DNA from: Lachnospiraceae bacterium
GTDB lineage: Bacteria > Bacillota > Clostridia > Lachnospirales > Lachnospiraceae
Length of the DNA stretch: 51,754 nucleotides
Assembly (NCBI GenBank): GCA_021203305.1
Contig: JAJQBK010000038.1
Span: 1-51,754, forward strand
Direction of reading: 5' to 3'
How positions within the stretch are numbered: position 1 is the first letter of the stretch; the number at the start of each line of letters is the position of its first letter. Below are positions 42,833 through 51,378 of the stretch, piece after piece. Both the position numbers and the translations under genes were made by a program. The notes beneath the pieces were generated by a model, which did not search any database, was not told the origin of the DNA, and worked only from the letters and a program-made list of their open reading frames with translations.

Positions 42833-42865
42833 TAAGGAGAACGAAGATATAAGGAGGACATGACA

Positions 42866-43141
42866 ATGACAAAGGAAGCATTGGGAATGATCGAGACCAG
42901 AGGCCTGACCGCGGCGATTGAGGCCGCGGACGCTATGACCAAGGCCGCGGAGGTGACTCTGATCGGCACGGAGAAGATCGGTTCCGGACTGGTAACCGTG
43001 ATGGTTCGCGGCGATGTGGGCGCGGTGAAGGCGGCGGTGGAAGCCGGCGCGGTGAAGGCCTCGCAGCTGGGCGAGCTGTTCGCGACTCATGTGATCCCAA
43101 GACCTCATGAGGATGTGGAGTCCATCTTGCCGAAGATCTGA
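42866..43141 (+). CDS. BMC-H shell protein (PduA/PduJ-like)
   Basis: 91 residues, canonical: [25 protein letters not shown]...[27 protein letters not shown]. The pore loop KIGSG matches PduA/PduJ-type hexamers. It is almost identical in its core to the protein at 43734. ATG 42866 is chosen over ATG 42860 because GGAGG is eight bases before the former and only two before the latter. Confidence 0.9.
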   Translation: MTKEALGMIETRGLTAAIEAADAMTKAAEVTLIGTEKIGSGLVTVMVRGDVGAVKAAVEAGAVKASQLGELFATHVIPRPHEDVESILPKI

Positions 43142-43210
43142 TGATACAGAGGACAAAAAGGTCATAAACGGATGTTTGCATCCGTGTATCACAGCAACGG
43201 AGGAAGAACA

Positions 43211-43510
43211 ATGGGAAGCTCATATGGCCTGATTGAAGTGTCCGGTGTGGCGGCGGCCATGGATGCGCTGGATATCATGTGCAAAACCGCGGAGGTGGAG
43301 CTGGTAACCTGGGAGCGCAAAATGGGCGGAAGGCTGGTGACGCTGGTGGTGCAGGGCGAGGTCGCGGCTGTCACACAGGCTGTGGATGCCGCCTGCGCAC
43401 AGTGTATCAAAAAGCCGGTATCCCATGGTGTGATCGCCAATCCTCATTCAGAGATCGTGCGTCTGGCGCATGTAAGCGCGAGCAGATTCAGAAAGGATAT
43501 GACATTCTGA
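43211..43510 (+). CDS. BMC-H shell protein, divergent and Cys-containing
   Basis: 99 residues with a BMC domain: [50 protein letters not shown]. Cysteines at MCK and ACAQC are unusual for PduA-type tiles, and the tail ([11 protein letters not shown]) is basic. Cys may be structural or bind metal; not shown. GGAGG lies seven bases before ATG 43211. Confidence 0.85.
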   Translation: MGSSYGLIEVSGVAAAMDALDIMCKTAEVELVTWERKMGGRLVTLVVQGEVAAVTQAVDAACAQCIKKPVSHGVIANPHSEIVRLAHVSASRFRKDMTF

Positions 43511-43565
43511 ATTCCGCCAGAACAGCGGGCTGAAGAACGGCGCTTTCAGACGAAGGAGGGTCCGA

Positions 43566-44015
43566 ATGGCAGAAGAACCAAAACCGGAAAAGGAAGTAAC
43601 CGCGCAGGGAAGAACCCGCACGGCGAAAACAGCAGGTGCGGCGAAGAAGGCCGCGCAGGCTGAAAATAAAGCAACTAATCAAATTCAGGATAGCACAGAC
43701 AAAGAGTCTGTCACAAGAAAGGAGAAACAAACAATGGCACAGGAAGCATTAGGAATGGTAGAAACCAGAGGACTGGTAGCGGCGATCGAGGCGGCGGACG
43801 CAATGTGCAAATCCGCGAATGTGAAGCTGATCGGTACCGAGAAGATCGGTTCCGGACTGGTAACCGTAATGGTTCGCGGAGATGTAGGCGCGGTTAAGAG
43901 CTCTGTGGAGAGCGGCGCGGCCGCGGCCGGCAAGCTGGGCGAGCTGATCGCTACCCATGTCATCCCCAGGCCCCACAACGATGTGGAGATGATTCTGCCG
44001 TCTGTAAAGGCTTAA
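43566..44015 (+). CDS. BMC-H shell protein with a 56-residue extension and an internal start
   Basis: The frame gives 149 residues from ATG 43566 (behind AAGGAGGG) and 93 residues from an in-frame ATG at 43734 (behind AAAGGAG, nine bases). The long form begins with a Lys/Ala/Glu/Thr-rich, probably disordered stretch ([20 protein letters not shown]...). The short form is a normal BMC-H, nearly a copy of the one at 42866. Two good ribosome sites suggest both are made, like PduB/PduB' or the CcmM forms. The extension could tether cargo to the shell. No such extension is seen in the other BMC-H genes here. Confidence 0.85.
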   Translation: MAEEPKPEKEVTAQGRTRTAKTAGAAKKAAQAENKATNQIQDSTDKESVTRKEKQTMAQEALGMVETRGLVAAIEAADAMCKSANVKLIGTEKIGSGLVTVMVRGDVGAVKSSVESGAAAAGKLGELIATHVIPRPHNDVEMILPSVKA

Positions 44016-44303
44016 TCAATTTTTACATACGGGGAAGGACAGGATTGAGGCGCTTTTTTCAGATGAAAGGAGCGGCGGCTGGTGTATATCAGGGCATTTT
44101 GTATGTCCTGATATGCATATGGCCGGTATTTGAGCGATGAAAAGTGTAAAGCATGGCTGTCGGGAATAAATGAAGATTCACACCCACAGAGTGTTCTCTG
44201 CGCAGATATCTGAATTTATGTCCATTGTATTATGCATCAGAAGATTAACACGAAGGTGAATGCCCACAGGTGTTATTACTGACGCCGCGGGGCACAAAAA
44301 CAG
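44016..44303. other. Gap with an 11-bp hairpin before pduL
   Basis: Bases 44087-44097 pair with 44103-44113 (TATCAGGGCAT / ATGTCCTGATA, one G-U). The rest is AT-rich with no good open frame or clear promoter. The hairpin has no T-run, so it may process or stabilise mRNA between the BMC-H block and pduL. Confidence 0.4.
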
Positions 44304-44960
44304 GTGACGACTTTGGAAGCAAGAGAGATTGAGATGATCACAAAAGCGGTGCTTGCCGCGATCGAAAAAAACAGGCCCAATGAAAAGGGATACGTGGTAC
44401 CTGTCGGCGTATCCGCGAGGCATGTTCACCTGACCCAGGAGCACGTGGAGGTGCTGTTTGGGAAGGGCTATCAATTAACGAAAAAGAAGGATTTGATGGG
44501 CGGGCAGTTCGCGGCCAACGAGACCGTGACGCTGGTCGGCATCAAGCTTAGAGCCATAGAAAATGTCAGAGTGCTGGGACCGGTGAGAAAGGCTTCGCAG
44601 GTGGAGGTTTCCACCACGGACGCCGTGAAGCTCGGTATCAAGGCGCCGATCCGGGAGTCCGGCAATATCGCGGGGAGCTCACCCATTGCCATTGTAGGGC
44701 CCAAGGGGGCACTGTATCTGGAGGAAGGCTGCATTGTGGCCATGCGCCATATCCATATGACTCCCGCGGACGCTCAGGCGGCGGGCGTACATGACGGCGA
44801 TATGGTCTCTGTGAAGGCGGAGAACGAGAGAGGCACCATTTTTAATCAGGTAAAAATCCGCGTCAGCCCGACCTTTACGCTGGAGATGCATATCGATACG
44901 GACGAGGCCAATGCCAGCAAGATTAAGACCGGCGACACAGTGACGATTATCAAACAGTAA
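44304..44960 (+). CDS. pduL: Phosphate propanoyltransferase
   Basis: 218 residues of the PduL family. Encapsulation-like helix IEMITKAVLAAIEK at the N-terminus, then the two zinc-binding repeats: VGVSARHVHLTQEHV and GCIVAMRHIHMTPADA, each with the HxH of the metal site. It converts propanoyl-CoA to propanoyl phosphate and recycles CoA inside the shell. The start is uncertain: GTG 44304 or TTG 44313 (with AGGTGA five bases before). No kinase for the phosphate is encoded nearby. Confidence 0.9.
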   Translation: MTTLEAREIEMITKAVLAAIEKNRPNEKGYVVPVGVSARHVHLTQEHVEVLFGKGYQLTKKKDLMGGQFAANETVTLVGIKLRAIENVRVLGPVRKASQVEVSTTDAVKLGIKAPIRESGNIAGSSPIAIVGPKGALYLEEGCIVAMRHIHMTPADAQAAGVHDGDMVSVKAENERGTIFNQVKIRVSPTFTLEMHIDTDEANASKIKTGDTVTIIKQ

Positions 44961-45100
44961 GAGGGTATTATTCGCGGACATTCCCTTATATGCGAGAAAA
45001 CGTCCGGCAGGCTGACCAGTGCGGCGTCTCAATTATTTTTTAATAAAAATTATGATTGAGACGGTACACCAGCTGCGAATAGTACCATTGGAGAAACAGT

Positions 45101-45367
45101 ATGCTGATAGGAAAAGTGACAGGCAGTATCGTCTCCACCCGCAAAAATGAAAACCTGGTGGGCAATAAATTCATGATTATTGAGCCGGTTCCCAGCATGA
45201 AGGGGAATGGGGGAAATCTGATCGCCATTGACAATATTGGCGCGGGTATCGGCGAGTACGTGCTGGTGGCCTGCGGCAGTGCCGCCCGGATTGGCTGCGG
45301 CATGGAGGATTCGCCCATCGACGCCGCGATTGTGGGTATCATTGATGACCCCACAGGGTTGGAATAA
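45101..45367 (+). CDS. EutN/CcmL-type pentameric vertex protein (BMC-P)
   Basis: 88 residues, starting MLIGKVTGSIVSTRKNENLVG and ending IIDDPTGLE, a clear BMC-P. It caps the twelve corners of the polyhedral shell. TTGGAGA precedes the ATG. It is the only vertex gene seen in this locus, as expected for one shell. Confidence 0.9.
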   Translation: MLIGKVTGSIVSTRKNENLVGNKFMIIEPVPSMKGNGGNLIAIDNIGAGIGEYVLVACGSAARIGCGMEDSPIDAAIVGIIDDPTGLE

Positions 45368-45455
45368 GACGGTTTTTGAGAAAACGGCCGGTTGTGTGAG
45401 CGGGCGTTCGAATGACGGAATTTTTGATCTCCGGAAGGGATAATTTTCCGGGTGA

Positions 45456-46796
45456 ATGGAATTTGAAGAGATGACTGTAGAAGAGTTAAGCGGGATTATA
45501 AAAGAAAACGGCGTGGTGGGCGCCGGCGGCGCCGGTTTTCCCACTTATATGAAAATTGATAAGCGGGCCAACACCATCCTGATGAACTGCGCGGAATGCG
45601 AGCCCCTCTTAAAACTGCACCGACAGTTGTTAAAGGAGCATGCCGGAGAGATTGTCAGAACCTTTGCCCTGATTGCGGACATTGTGGAGGCGGATGAGGC
45701 CATCATCGGCATCAAGGAGGAATATCAGAGCACCATCGAGGCTTTGGGGCAGTTCCTTCCGGAGTATCCAAAGGTGAGGCTGAAGCTTTTGCCGGGCGCT
45801 TATCCCATGGGAGACGAGATCGTGTTGATCTATGAGGCCACCGGGAGGGTGATTTCGCCGGGAGGCCTGCCCATTGAGGCTGGTGTGATTGTCTTCAACG
45901 TGGAAACGGTTTACAATATTTACCGCGCGCTGGAGAAAAAGACGCCTGTGGTGGACAAGGTGGTCACGGTGGTCGGCGAGGTGAAAAATCCCGTTACGGT
46001 CCGCGTGCCGCTGGGGACGCCTTTAAAAGAGGTGGTTGCCATGGCGGGCGGAGAGACAGGCGGGGATCTGGTTTATCTGGTGGGAGGCCCCATGATGGGC
46101 AATATCGGAAGCCCTGAGAATCCGGTGACCAGGACGACCAACGCCATTTTAGTGCTTCCGAAGGATCATCAGATTATTTTAAAGAAGACCATGCCCGCGT
46201 CCATCGGCATGAAGCGGGCGGCAGCCTCCTGCTGCCAGTGTGAGACCTGTACCGACCTGTGCCCCCGCCATAATCTGGGACATCCGATTGAGCCCCACCG
46301 CTTTATGAGAGCCTTCAGCAATCATGATTACGGGGATCTGGACGCCTATCTGAATCTGTTTTTCTGCTCCAGCTGCGGCCTGTGTGAGATGTTTTCGTGC
46401 CCCCAGGGGCTGTCTCCGAGGACGCTGATCGCGGACTGCAAGGATGGTTTACGCAAGGCCGGCATCAAGGCGCCGAAGGGTATCGTTCCCGCGCCTGTGC
46501 AGGAGTCCAGAGAGTACCGCAGAGTACCGGAGAACCGTCTGGAGGCCCGCCTTGGCCTGACAAAATATGACGCTCCGGCGCCCCTGGATGATCATGTTCG
46601 CCCGGTAAAACGGGTGAGAGAGCTTTTCTCCCAGCATATCGGCGCTCCTGCGGTCTGCGCGGTGCAGAAGGGCGATAAGGTTACAAGAGGTCAGAAGATC
46701 GCGGAGGCGGCCACGGGTTTAAGTGTGCCTGTGCACGCATCGATCTGCGGAACTGTGACGGACGTGACGGACAAATATATAGAGATTACGGCGTAA
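45456..46796 (+). CDS. pduS: PduS-like flavin/iron-sulfur electron carrier (RnfC-related)
   Basis: 446 residues. N-terminal NQO1/RnfC-like domain with VGAGGAGFPTYMKI (dinucleotide/FMN-type glycine loop) and NCAECEP, an SLBB domain (TVVGEVKNPVTVRVPLG), two 4Fe-4S motifs CCQCETCTDLCP and CSSCGLCEMFSCP near residues 257-315, and a biotinyl-like end. PduS passes electrons from NADH, in diol compartments to cobalamin. Here no B12 is needed, so NADH/NAD balance through the PduT pore is the likely role. The next gene is the PduT-like shell protein. Confidence 0.85.
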   Translation: MEFEEMTVEELSGIIKENGVVGAGGAGFPTYMKIDKRANTILMNCAECEPLLKLHRQLLKEHAGEIVRTFALIADIVEADEAIIGIKEEYQSTIEALGQFLPEYPKVRLKLLPGAYPMGDEIVLIYEATGRVISPGGLPIEAGVIVFNVETVYNIYRALEKKTPVVDKVVTVVGEVKNPVTVRVPLGTPLKEVVAMAGGETGGDLVYLVGGPMMGNIGSPENPVTRTTNAILVLPKDHQIILKKTMPASIGMKRAAASCCQCETCTDLCPRHNLGHPIEPHRFMRAFSNHDYGDLDAYLNLFFCSSCGLCEMFSCPQGLSPRTLIADCKDGLRKAGIKAPKGIVPAPVQESREYRRVPENRLEARLGLTKYDAPAPLDDHVRPVKRVRELFSQHIGAPAVCAVQKGDKVTRGQKIAEAATGLSVPVHASICGTVTDVTDKYIEITA

Positions 46797-46811
46797 AAGA
46801 GGTTGGTAAGT

Positions 46812-47360
46812 ATGGCAAAAGCAATTGGAATGATTGAATTTAAGACAGTATCCTCCGGCGTGACGGCCGCGGACACCATGGTCAAGACCGCGGCGGTGGA
46901 GCTGCTGGAGGCGCAGGTGGTCTGCCCAGGCAAGTACATCGCGTTAATCACCGGCGAGCTGAGTGCGGTGAGAAGTGCCGTGGACGCGGCGAAGACAGTC
47001 GCGGAGGAGCATTTCATTGACAGCTTTGTGCTGGGCAATCCTCATGAGAGTATTTTCCCGGCCATTTACGGAACCACCCATGTGGAGAATATCAGCGCCC
47101 TGGGAATTCTGGAAACCTATGACGCCGCCTCCATCATTGTAGCCGCTGATGAGGCCGCCAAAACCGCCATTGTGGATCTGATTGAGCTTCGCATCGCCAA
47201 GGGCATGTGCGGCAAATCCTACCTCTACCTGACCGGAGAGGTGGCGGCGGTCCAGTCCTCCATCGAGCGGGCCAAAGCCGCCGTGGCGGGAAACGGCATG
47301 TACTTGGATTCCTCGGTTATCGCTCATCCGGACGCCCAGCTGTGCAGGACGATTTTGTAG
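46812..47360 (+). CDS. pduT: PduT-like BMC-T shell protein with an iron-sulfur pore cysteine
   Basis: 182 residues with two BMC domains in tandem (AIGMIEFKTVSSGVTAADTM... and ALGILETYDAASIIVAADEA...). Counting from ATG 46812, C38 in AQVVCPGKYIA falls exactly where PduT of Salmonella has the Cys38 that holds a 4Fe-4S cluster at the trimer pore. It probably conducts electrons between the PduS-like protein and the outside. GAGGT precedes the ATG. It is the last gene of the locus before the terminator. Confidence 0.9.
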   Translation: MAKAIGMIEFKTVSSGVTAADTMVKTAAVELLEAQVVCPGKYIALITGELSAVRSAVDAAKTVAEEHFIDSFVLGNPHESIFPAIYGTTHVENISALGILETYDAASIIVAADEAAKTAIVDLIELRIAKGMCGKSYLYLTGEVAAVQSSIERAKAAVAGNGMYLDSSVIAHPDAQLCRTIL

Positions 47361-47477
47361 AGCGTTTCTGTTGGTGACGAGCGGCTATGAAGCTGTGGAG
47401 GCTATATTTTGCCTTGTAAGGTATTGAGCCGGATATCTGATTATACAGTGAGAACAACGAATGAAAAAAACAAAAAG

Positions 47478-47513
47478 GCGGTTTCCCTGAAAAGCAGAGG
47501 AATCGCTTTTTTT
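47478..47513 (+). terminator. Terminator at the end of the microcompartment operon
   Basis: GCGGTTTCCCT / AGAGGAATCGC (one mismatch, two G-U) with a seven-base loop, then seven T. The gap of 384 bases to the next gene (47361-47744) holds this, and an AT-rich promoter region near 47670-47710 with no clear -35/-10 pair. Confidence 0.75.
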
Positions 47514-47744
47514 ACGTAAGAGGCGGTAGTTTTGGTGATATCATTGATTCTCTGGCGGGAAGCTGGTACCGTTTTATCACTTTTATCATAAGACAGCGGA
47601 GATATTACAGCAATATTGAGACACCAGTAACGGCAAAAATATCAGAGACGAGAAGAAAATCAAATGGATTTATTGCCGATAATGTGATATATTATATTTG
47701 TAATACCTGTGATGATTGATTGAAATGATAACGGAGGAGAACAG

Positions 47745-48653
47745 ATGCAGTATCTCTCGGTTGCTGAAACAGCAAAGAGGTGGAAGATATCGGAACGCAG
47801 CGTGCGAAACTATTGCGCACACGGAAGGGTCACCGGCGCATTTCTGATCGGCAAGACCTGGCATATTCCTGAGAACGCCCAAAAACCGGAACGCTCCAAC
47901 AGGAAAAAAGAACAGCCCGTTACCCTGCTGGATATCCTGCGGGAAGAGAAAGCGGGTAAGCGCACCGGTGGTATTTATCATAAGACACAGATTGAGTTGA
48001 CATATAATTCAAACCATATGGAAGGCAGCCGGCTGACTCATGATCAGACCAGATATATTTTTGAGACAAATACTGTTGGTGTGGAAAATGAAGTCCTGAA
48101 TGTGGATGATGTGATTGAAACAGCAAATCATTTCCGCTGTATTGATATGATTATCGATCATGCCAGGGCGGCATTGACAGAGAAGCTTATAAAGGACCTT
48201 CATCTGATGCTAAAAAGCGGAACCAGTGATTCCGGGAAAGACTGGTTTGCTGTTGGCAATTATAAGAAATATCCGAATGAGGTTGGCGGTATGGAAACGG
48301 CCCTTCCGGAGGAAGTTGCCGATACAATGAAAGCATTGCTGGCAGAATACAACGTAAAAGGAGAAAAATACCTTGAAGATATCCTGGATTTTCATGTGAA
48401 ATTTGAGCGGATTCATCCATTTCAGGATGGCAATGGCCGCGTGGGCAGGCTGATTATGTTTAAGGAATGCCTGAAATATAATATCGTTCCGTTTATTATC
48501 GATGACGACCTGAAATTGTTTTACTATCGGGGCATAGAGGAATGGAATAATGAGAAAGGCTATCTTACAGATACCTGTCTGGCTGTACAGGATAAATATA
48601 AAGCGTATCTGGATTATTTTAGAATCCGGTATCAGGAAGTCCATTATCATTAA
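47745..48653 (+). CDS. Fic family protein with N-terminal excisionase-like helix-turn-helix
   Basis: 302 residues. The first 50 form an excisionase/MerR-type DNA-binding fold (LSVAETAKRWKISERSVRNYCAHGRVTGAFLIGKTWHIPE). The Fic core has the inhibitory SNHMEG (class II pattern (S/T)xxxE(G/N)) near residue 90, and the catalytic HPFQDGNGRVGR with H224. A probable AMP transferase. The second Fic gene of this window; the two differ in helix-turn-helix type and position. GGAGGAG precedes ATG 47745. Target unknown. Confidence 0.85.
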   Translation: MQYLSVAETAKRWKISERSVRNYCAHGRVTGAFLIGKTWHIPENAQKPERSNRKKEQPVTLLDILREEKAGKRTGGIYHKTQIELTYNSNHMEGSRLTHDQTRYIFETNTVGVENEVLNVDDVIETANHFRCIDMIIDHARAALTEKLIKDLHLMLKSGTSDSGKDWFAVGNYKKYPNEVGGMETALPEEVADTMKALLAEYNVKGEKYLEDILDFHVKFERIHPFQDGNGRVGRLIMFKECLKYNIVPFIIDDDLKLFYYRGIEEWNNEKGYLTDTCLAVQDKYKAYLDYFRIRYQEVHYH

Positions 48654-48753
48654 AAAGAAGAATTGTGTATGGCCTGCTGATTTCAACTTTTACATCGATT
48701 AAAGCAGGAAATAAGCTACAATGCGAAAGATTAAGAAGAGGAATATAAAAAGA

Positions 48754-49344
48754 ATGATAAAAATCCTGTTCATCTGCACCGGCAATATCTGCCGCTCACC
48801 CATGGCGGAATTCATTTTCAAGGATATGTTGAAAAAAAGAGGACTGGACCATGAATTTTTCGTGGCCTCGGCGGCTACCAGCTCTGAGGAAATTTACCGG
48901 GGTGTAGGCAATCCGGTATATCCTCCGGCAAGGAAAATACTGGCGGCTCACGGCCTTTCCTGCGAGGGCAAGACGGCGGTGCAGCTGAGAAGAAGCGACT
49001 ATGAAAAATATGATTATCTGATCTGCATGGACCGGTATAATATGCAGAATGCCGGGATCATGCTGGGCGGCGATCCTCAGGGGAAGCTGCACAAGCTGAT
49101 GGAATTTGCGCAGCGGCCGACAGAAGAGAATCCGGCGGACACCGGACATAACAGGCGGGGAAGAGAGGCATCGGGTACCAACAGAAAGAGGAAGTCCGCG
49201 GCCAATTCCTGGTACACCAGCGAGACGCCGGATGTGGCGGACCCATGGTATACCGGGGATTTTGAGACGGCTTATCAGGATATCGTGGACGGGTGTGAGG
49301 GACTTTTGAATTTTCTTATGGGTTTAGGAGCTGTCACGAAATAA
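48754..49344 (+). CDS. Low-molecular-weight protein tyrosine phosphatase with an insertion
   Basis: 196 residues. Active-site loop CTGNICRSP (C8 by this start) and the general-acid Asp in DPWYTGDFE are both present. Between them a roughly 45-residue Arg/Gly/Ser-rich insertion (NPADTGHNRRGRE...) is not usual; just before the DPW motif the text NSWYTSETPDVADPWYTGDF contains two similar WYT copies, as if by partial duplication. An ATG at 48721 is in frame but adds residues ahead of the family start. Its last codons (GAVTK-stop) are supplied by the dispersed repeat. Confidence 0.8.
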   Translation: MIKILFICTGNICRSPMAEFIFKDMLKKRGLDHEFFVASAATSSEEIYRGVGNPVYPPARKILAAHGLSCEGKTAVQLRRSDYEKYDYLICMDRYNMQNAGIMLGGDPQGKLHKLMEFAQRPTEENPADTGHNRRGREASGTNRKRKSAANSWYTSETPDVADPWYTGDFETAYQDIVDGCEGLLNFLMGLGAVTK

Positions 49345-49364
49345 CTTGCGCATCTTGCCCAGCC
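49327..49364 (+). repeat. Dispersed repeat, copy 3
   Basis: GGAGCTGTCACGAAATAACTTGC..., matching the palindrome at 12926-12973 (21 of 23 bases) and the minus-strand copy at 16366-16406. It overlaps the 3' end of the phosphatase gene and contains its TAA stop. Confidence 0.75.
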
Positions 49365-49427
49365 TGATACGCGAATCGCAGACTATAAAAGGCTCGCCGG
49401 AGCCCGCTGTCGGAATCCCACGAGAAA

Positions 49428-49461
49428 TTCACTTGTGAACGTCAGACACTTATGGTACACT
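49428..49461 (+). promoter_or_regulatory. Promoter of the AAA-ATPase gene with a small palindrome
   Basis: TTGTGA (49433-49438), a 17-base spacer and TACACT (49456-49461). The -35 lies within TTCACTTGTGAA (49428-49439), a 5-bp dyad that could be an operator. Confidence 0.5.
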
Positions 49462-49539
49462 AAAGCCAGCGACAGACAGGATAAGTCGGCGCCAGGAAAG
49501 AAACGGTGGTTTTCTGCCATGAATGCGGAGGTGCGCAGT

Positions 49540-51204
49540 ATGAGTAATAAAAAAAGAATGCCGATTGGAATAGACGACTTTAATGAAATCATCACCCAGA
49601 ATTTTTATTATGTAGATAAGACGGGGATGATAAAAGAGCTTTTAGACAATTGGGGCAAGGTCAATCTTTTCACCCGTCCGCGCCGCTTTGGCAAAAGCAT
49701 CAATATGAGCATGCTGCGGAACTTTTTTGAAATCGGGACGGATAAGAGTTTATTCAACGGGCTGGATATCTCAAAAGAGACTGACCTATGTGAGGAATAC
49801 ATGGGACAGTTCCCGGTGATCTCCATATCGCTGAAGCAGGTGTCAGGCAGTTCTTTTGAGAGGGCTGTGGACAATATACGAAGCATTATCGGAAGAGAAG
49901 CGCAGAGATTTCCGTTCCTTTTGGAGAGCGGGCAGCTGGATGAGGATGATAAATGGATACTGCGAAGGATCAGGAGAGGAGAAGGGATGCTGGATGACAG
50001 CCTTTATGATCTTTCGCGACTGCTGTGTAAACACTTTGGGAAAAAGGTCATCATTTTGATAGATGAATATGACGCCCCAATTCAGAACGCGTACGAAAAG
50101 GGATATTATGACGAGATGGTGGGGTTGATTCGCCAGATTTTCGGTTACGCGTTGAAATCAAACGAGTCCCTGTTCTTTGGAGTCCTGACCGGATGCATGA
50201 GGATCTCTAAGGAAAGCCTTTTTTCTGATCTGAATAATCCCAAAATTTATTCACTGGTAGATGAGGGGTGTGATGAATGGTTTGGTTTCACGAACTATGA
50301 AGTGAAGAAATTACTGGATGATTATGATTTAAATCAGTATTACGAAATTACAAAGGACTGGTACGATGGATACCGTATAGGCGTAATGGATATTTACTGC
50401 CCATGGGACGTCATCAACTGGTGTGATCAGCTGTTGACGTCAGCAGATAAAACACCGGAAAATTATTGGACGAATTCGGGAGAGAACAGCATCATTAACC
50501 GGTTTGCCTGGATGTCAGAGGACAGTGACCGGTATGACCTGGAGGTTTTATCCGAGGGCGGTTATGTTGACAAGAAGCTTAACTTTGAACAGTCCTACAA
50601 GGATCTTTACAGCAGTGTTGATAATCTCTGGAGCGTTCTTTTTGCGGCTGGTTACCTGACACAGCGCGGCCGGAATGAAGACGGAACCTGGCGCCTTGCC
50701 ATTCCGAACCGAGAGATCAGAAGGATATTTGCCGACCAGATTGAGAAATGGTTTATGGTGAAGATGGAAGGCGGTTTGCGGGAGCTTTACGGTGCTTTTG
50801 ACGAGGGAAACGCGGAGAAAATTGAGAAGTGCATTAATACCTGCCTGAAGGAATCCATCAGCTTTATGGATGGAGGAAACACAGAAGAGCAGAAAGAGTC
50901 CTCCTACCATATGCTGCTTGTCGGGATGGTAAAAGGGCGTAGAGACTGGGTAATAAAATCAAATAGGGAAGCCGGCAAAGGCCGGGCGGATATTATTATC
51001 ATCGACCGCCTGAAGAAGGAAGGTACTGTGATTGAAGTCAAACACACGGACGATGATAAGCAGCTGGAAGCCAAAGCGGCGCAAGCCTGCCGCCAGATGA
51101 AAGATATGGACTACAGGGAATATTTCCTCGGATTTCAGATCAGCAAAATAAAAGAATACGGGATCGCCTTTTGCGGCAAGGAGTGCAGGGTGTTACGAGG
51201 GTAG
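49540..51204 (+). CDS. AAA-ATPase-like / PD-(D/E)XK nuclease domain protein
   Basis: 554 residues. The N-terminal half is the AAA-ATPase-like domain (PF09820 type): IGIDDFNEIITQNFYYVDKTGMIKELL, a Walker-like RPRRFGKSINMSML, and IDEYDAPIQNAY. The end is a PD-(D/E)XK nuclease core (GRADIIIID...GTVIEVK). Proteins of this type are very common in gut anaerobes, often in many copies; the function is unproven and a link to mobile elements or defence is suspected. ATG 49540 has GGAGG eight bases before it; the frame extends upstream to 49435 without a site. Confidence 0.85.
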   Translation: MSNKKRMPIGIDDFNEIITQNFYYVDKTGMIKELLDNWGKVNLFTRPRRFGKSINMSMLRNFFEIGTDKSLFNGLDISKETDLCEEYMGQFPVISISLKQVSGSSFERAVDNIRSIIGREAQRFPFLLESGQLDEDDKWILRRIRRGEGMLDDSLYDLSRLLCKHFGKKVIILIDEYDAPIQNAYEKGYYDEMVGLIRQIFGYALKSNESLFFGVLTGCMRISKESLFSDLNNPKIYSLVDEGCDEWFGFTNYEVKKLLDDYDLNQYYEITKDWYDGYRIGVMDIYCPWDVINWCDQLLTSADKTPENYWTNSGENSIINRFAWMSEDSDRYDLEVLSEGGYVDKKLNFEQSYKDLYSSVDNLWSVLFAAGYLTQRGRNEDGTWRLAIPNREIRRIFADQIEKWFMVKMEGGLRELYGAFDEGNAEKIEKCINTCLKESISFMDGGNTEEQKESSYHMLLVGMVKGRRDWVIKSNREAGKGRADIIIIDRLKKEGTVIEVKHTDDDKQLEAKAAQACRQMKDMDYREYFLGFQISKIKEYGIAFCGKECRVLRG

Positions 51205-51250
51205 TTGAGAGTCAGTGTCCATTTAAGAATTCCTAAGATGATTTAAGCAC

Positions 51251-51287
51251 AGAAAAATGAGAGCCTTACGGAGGCTCTTATTTTTCT
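51251..51287. terminator. Bidirectional terminator
   Basis: AGAAAAATGAGAGCC / GGCTCTTATTTTTCT, 15 bp with one G-U pair and a seven-base loop. A-rich and T-rich flanks fit termination in both directions. Confidence 0.85.
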
Positions 51288-51378
51288 GCATTTTTTTCAA
51301 AAAATATCAGAAATAAAATCTTTGACATTCAGGAACGTGACACAATCTTTTCGACTATATTTACGGAGGTACCTGAAA

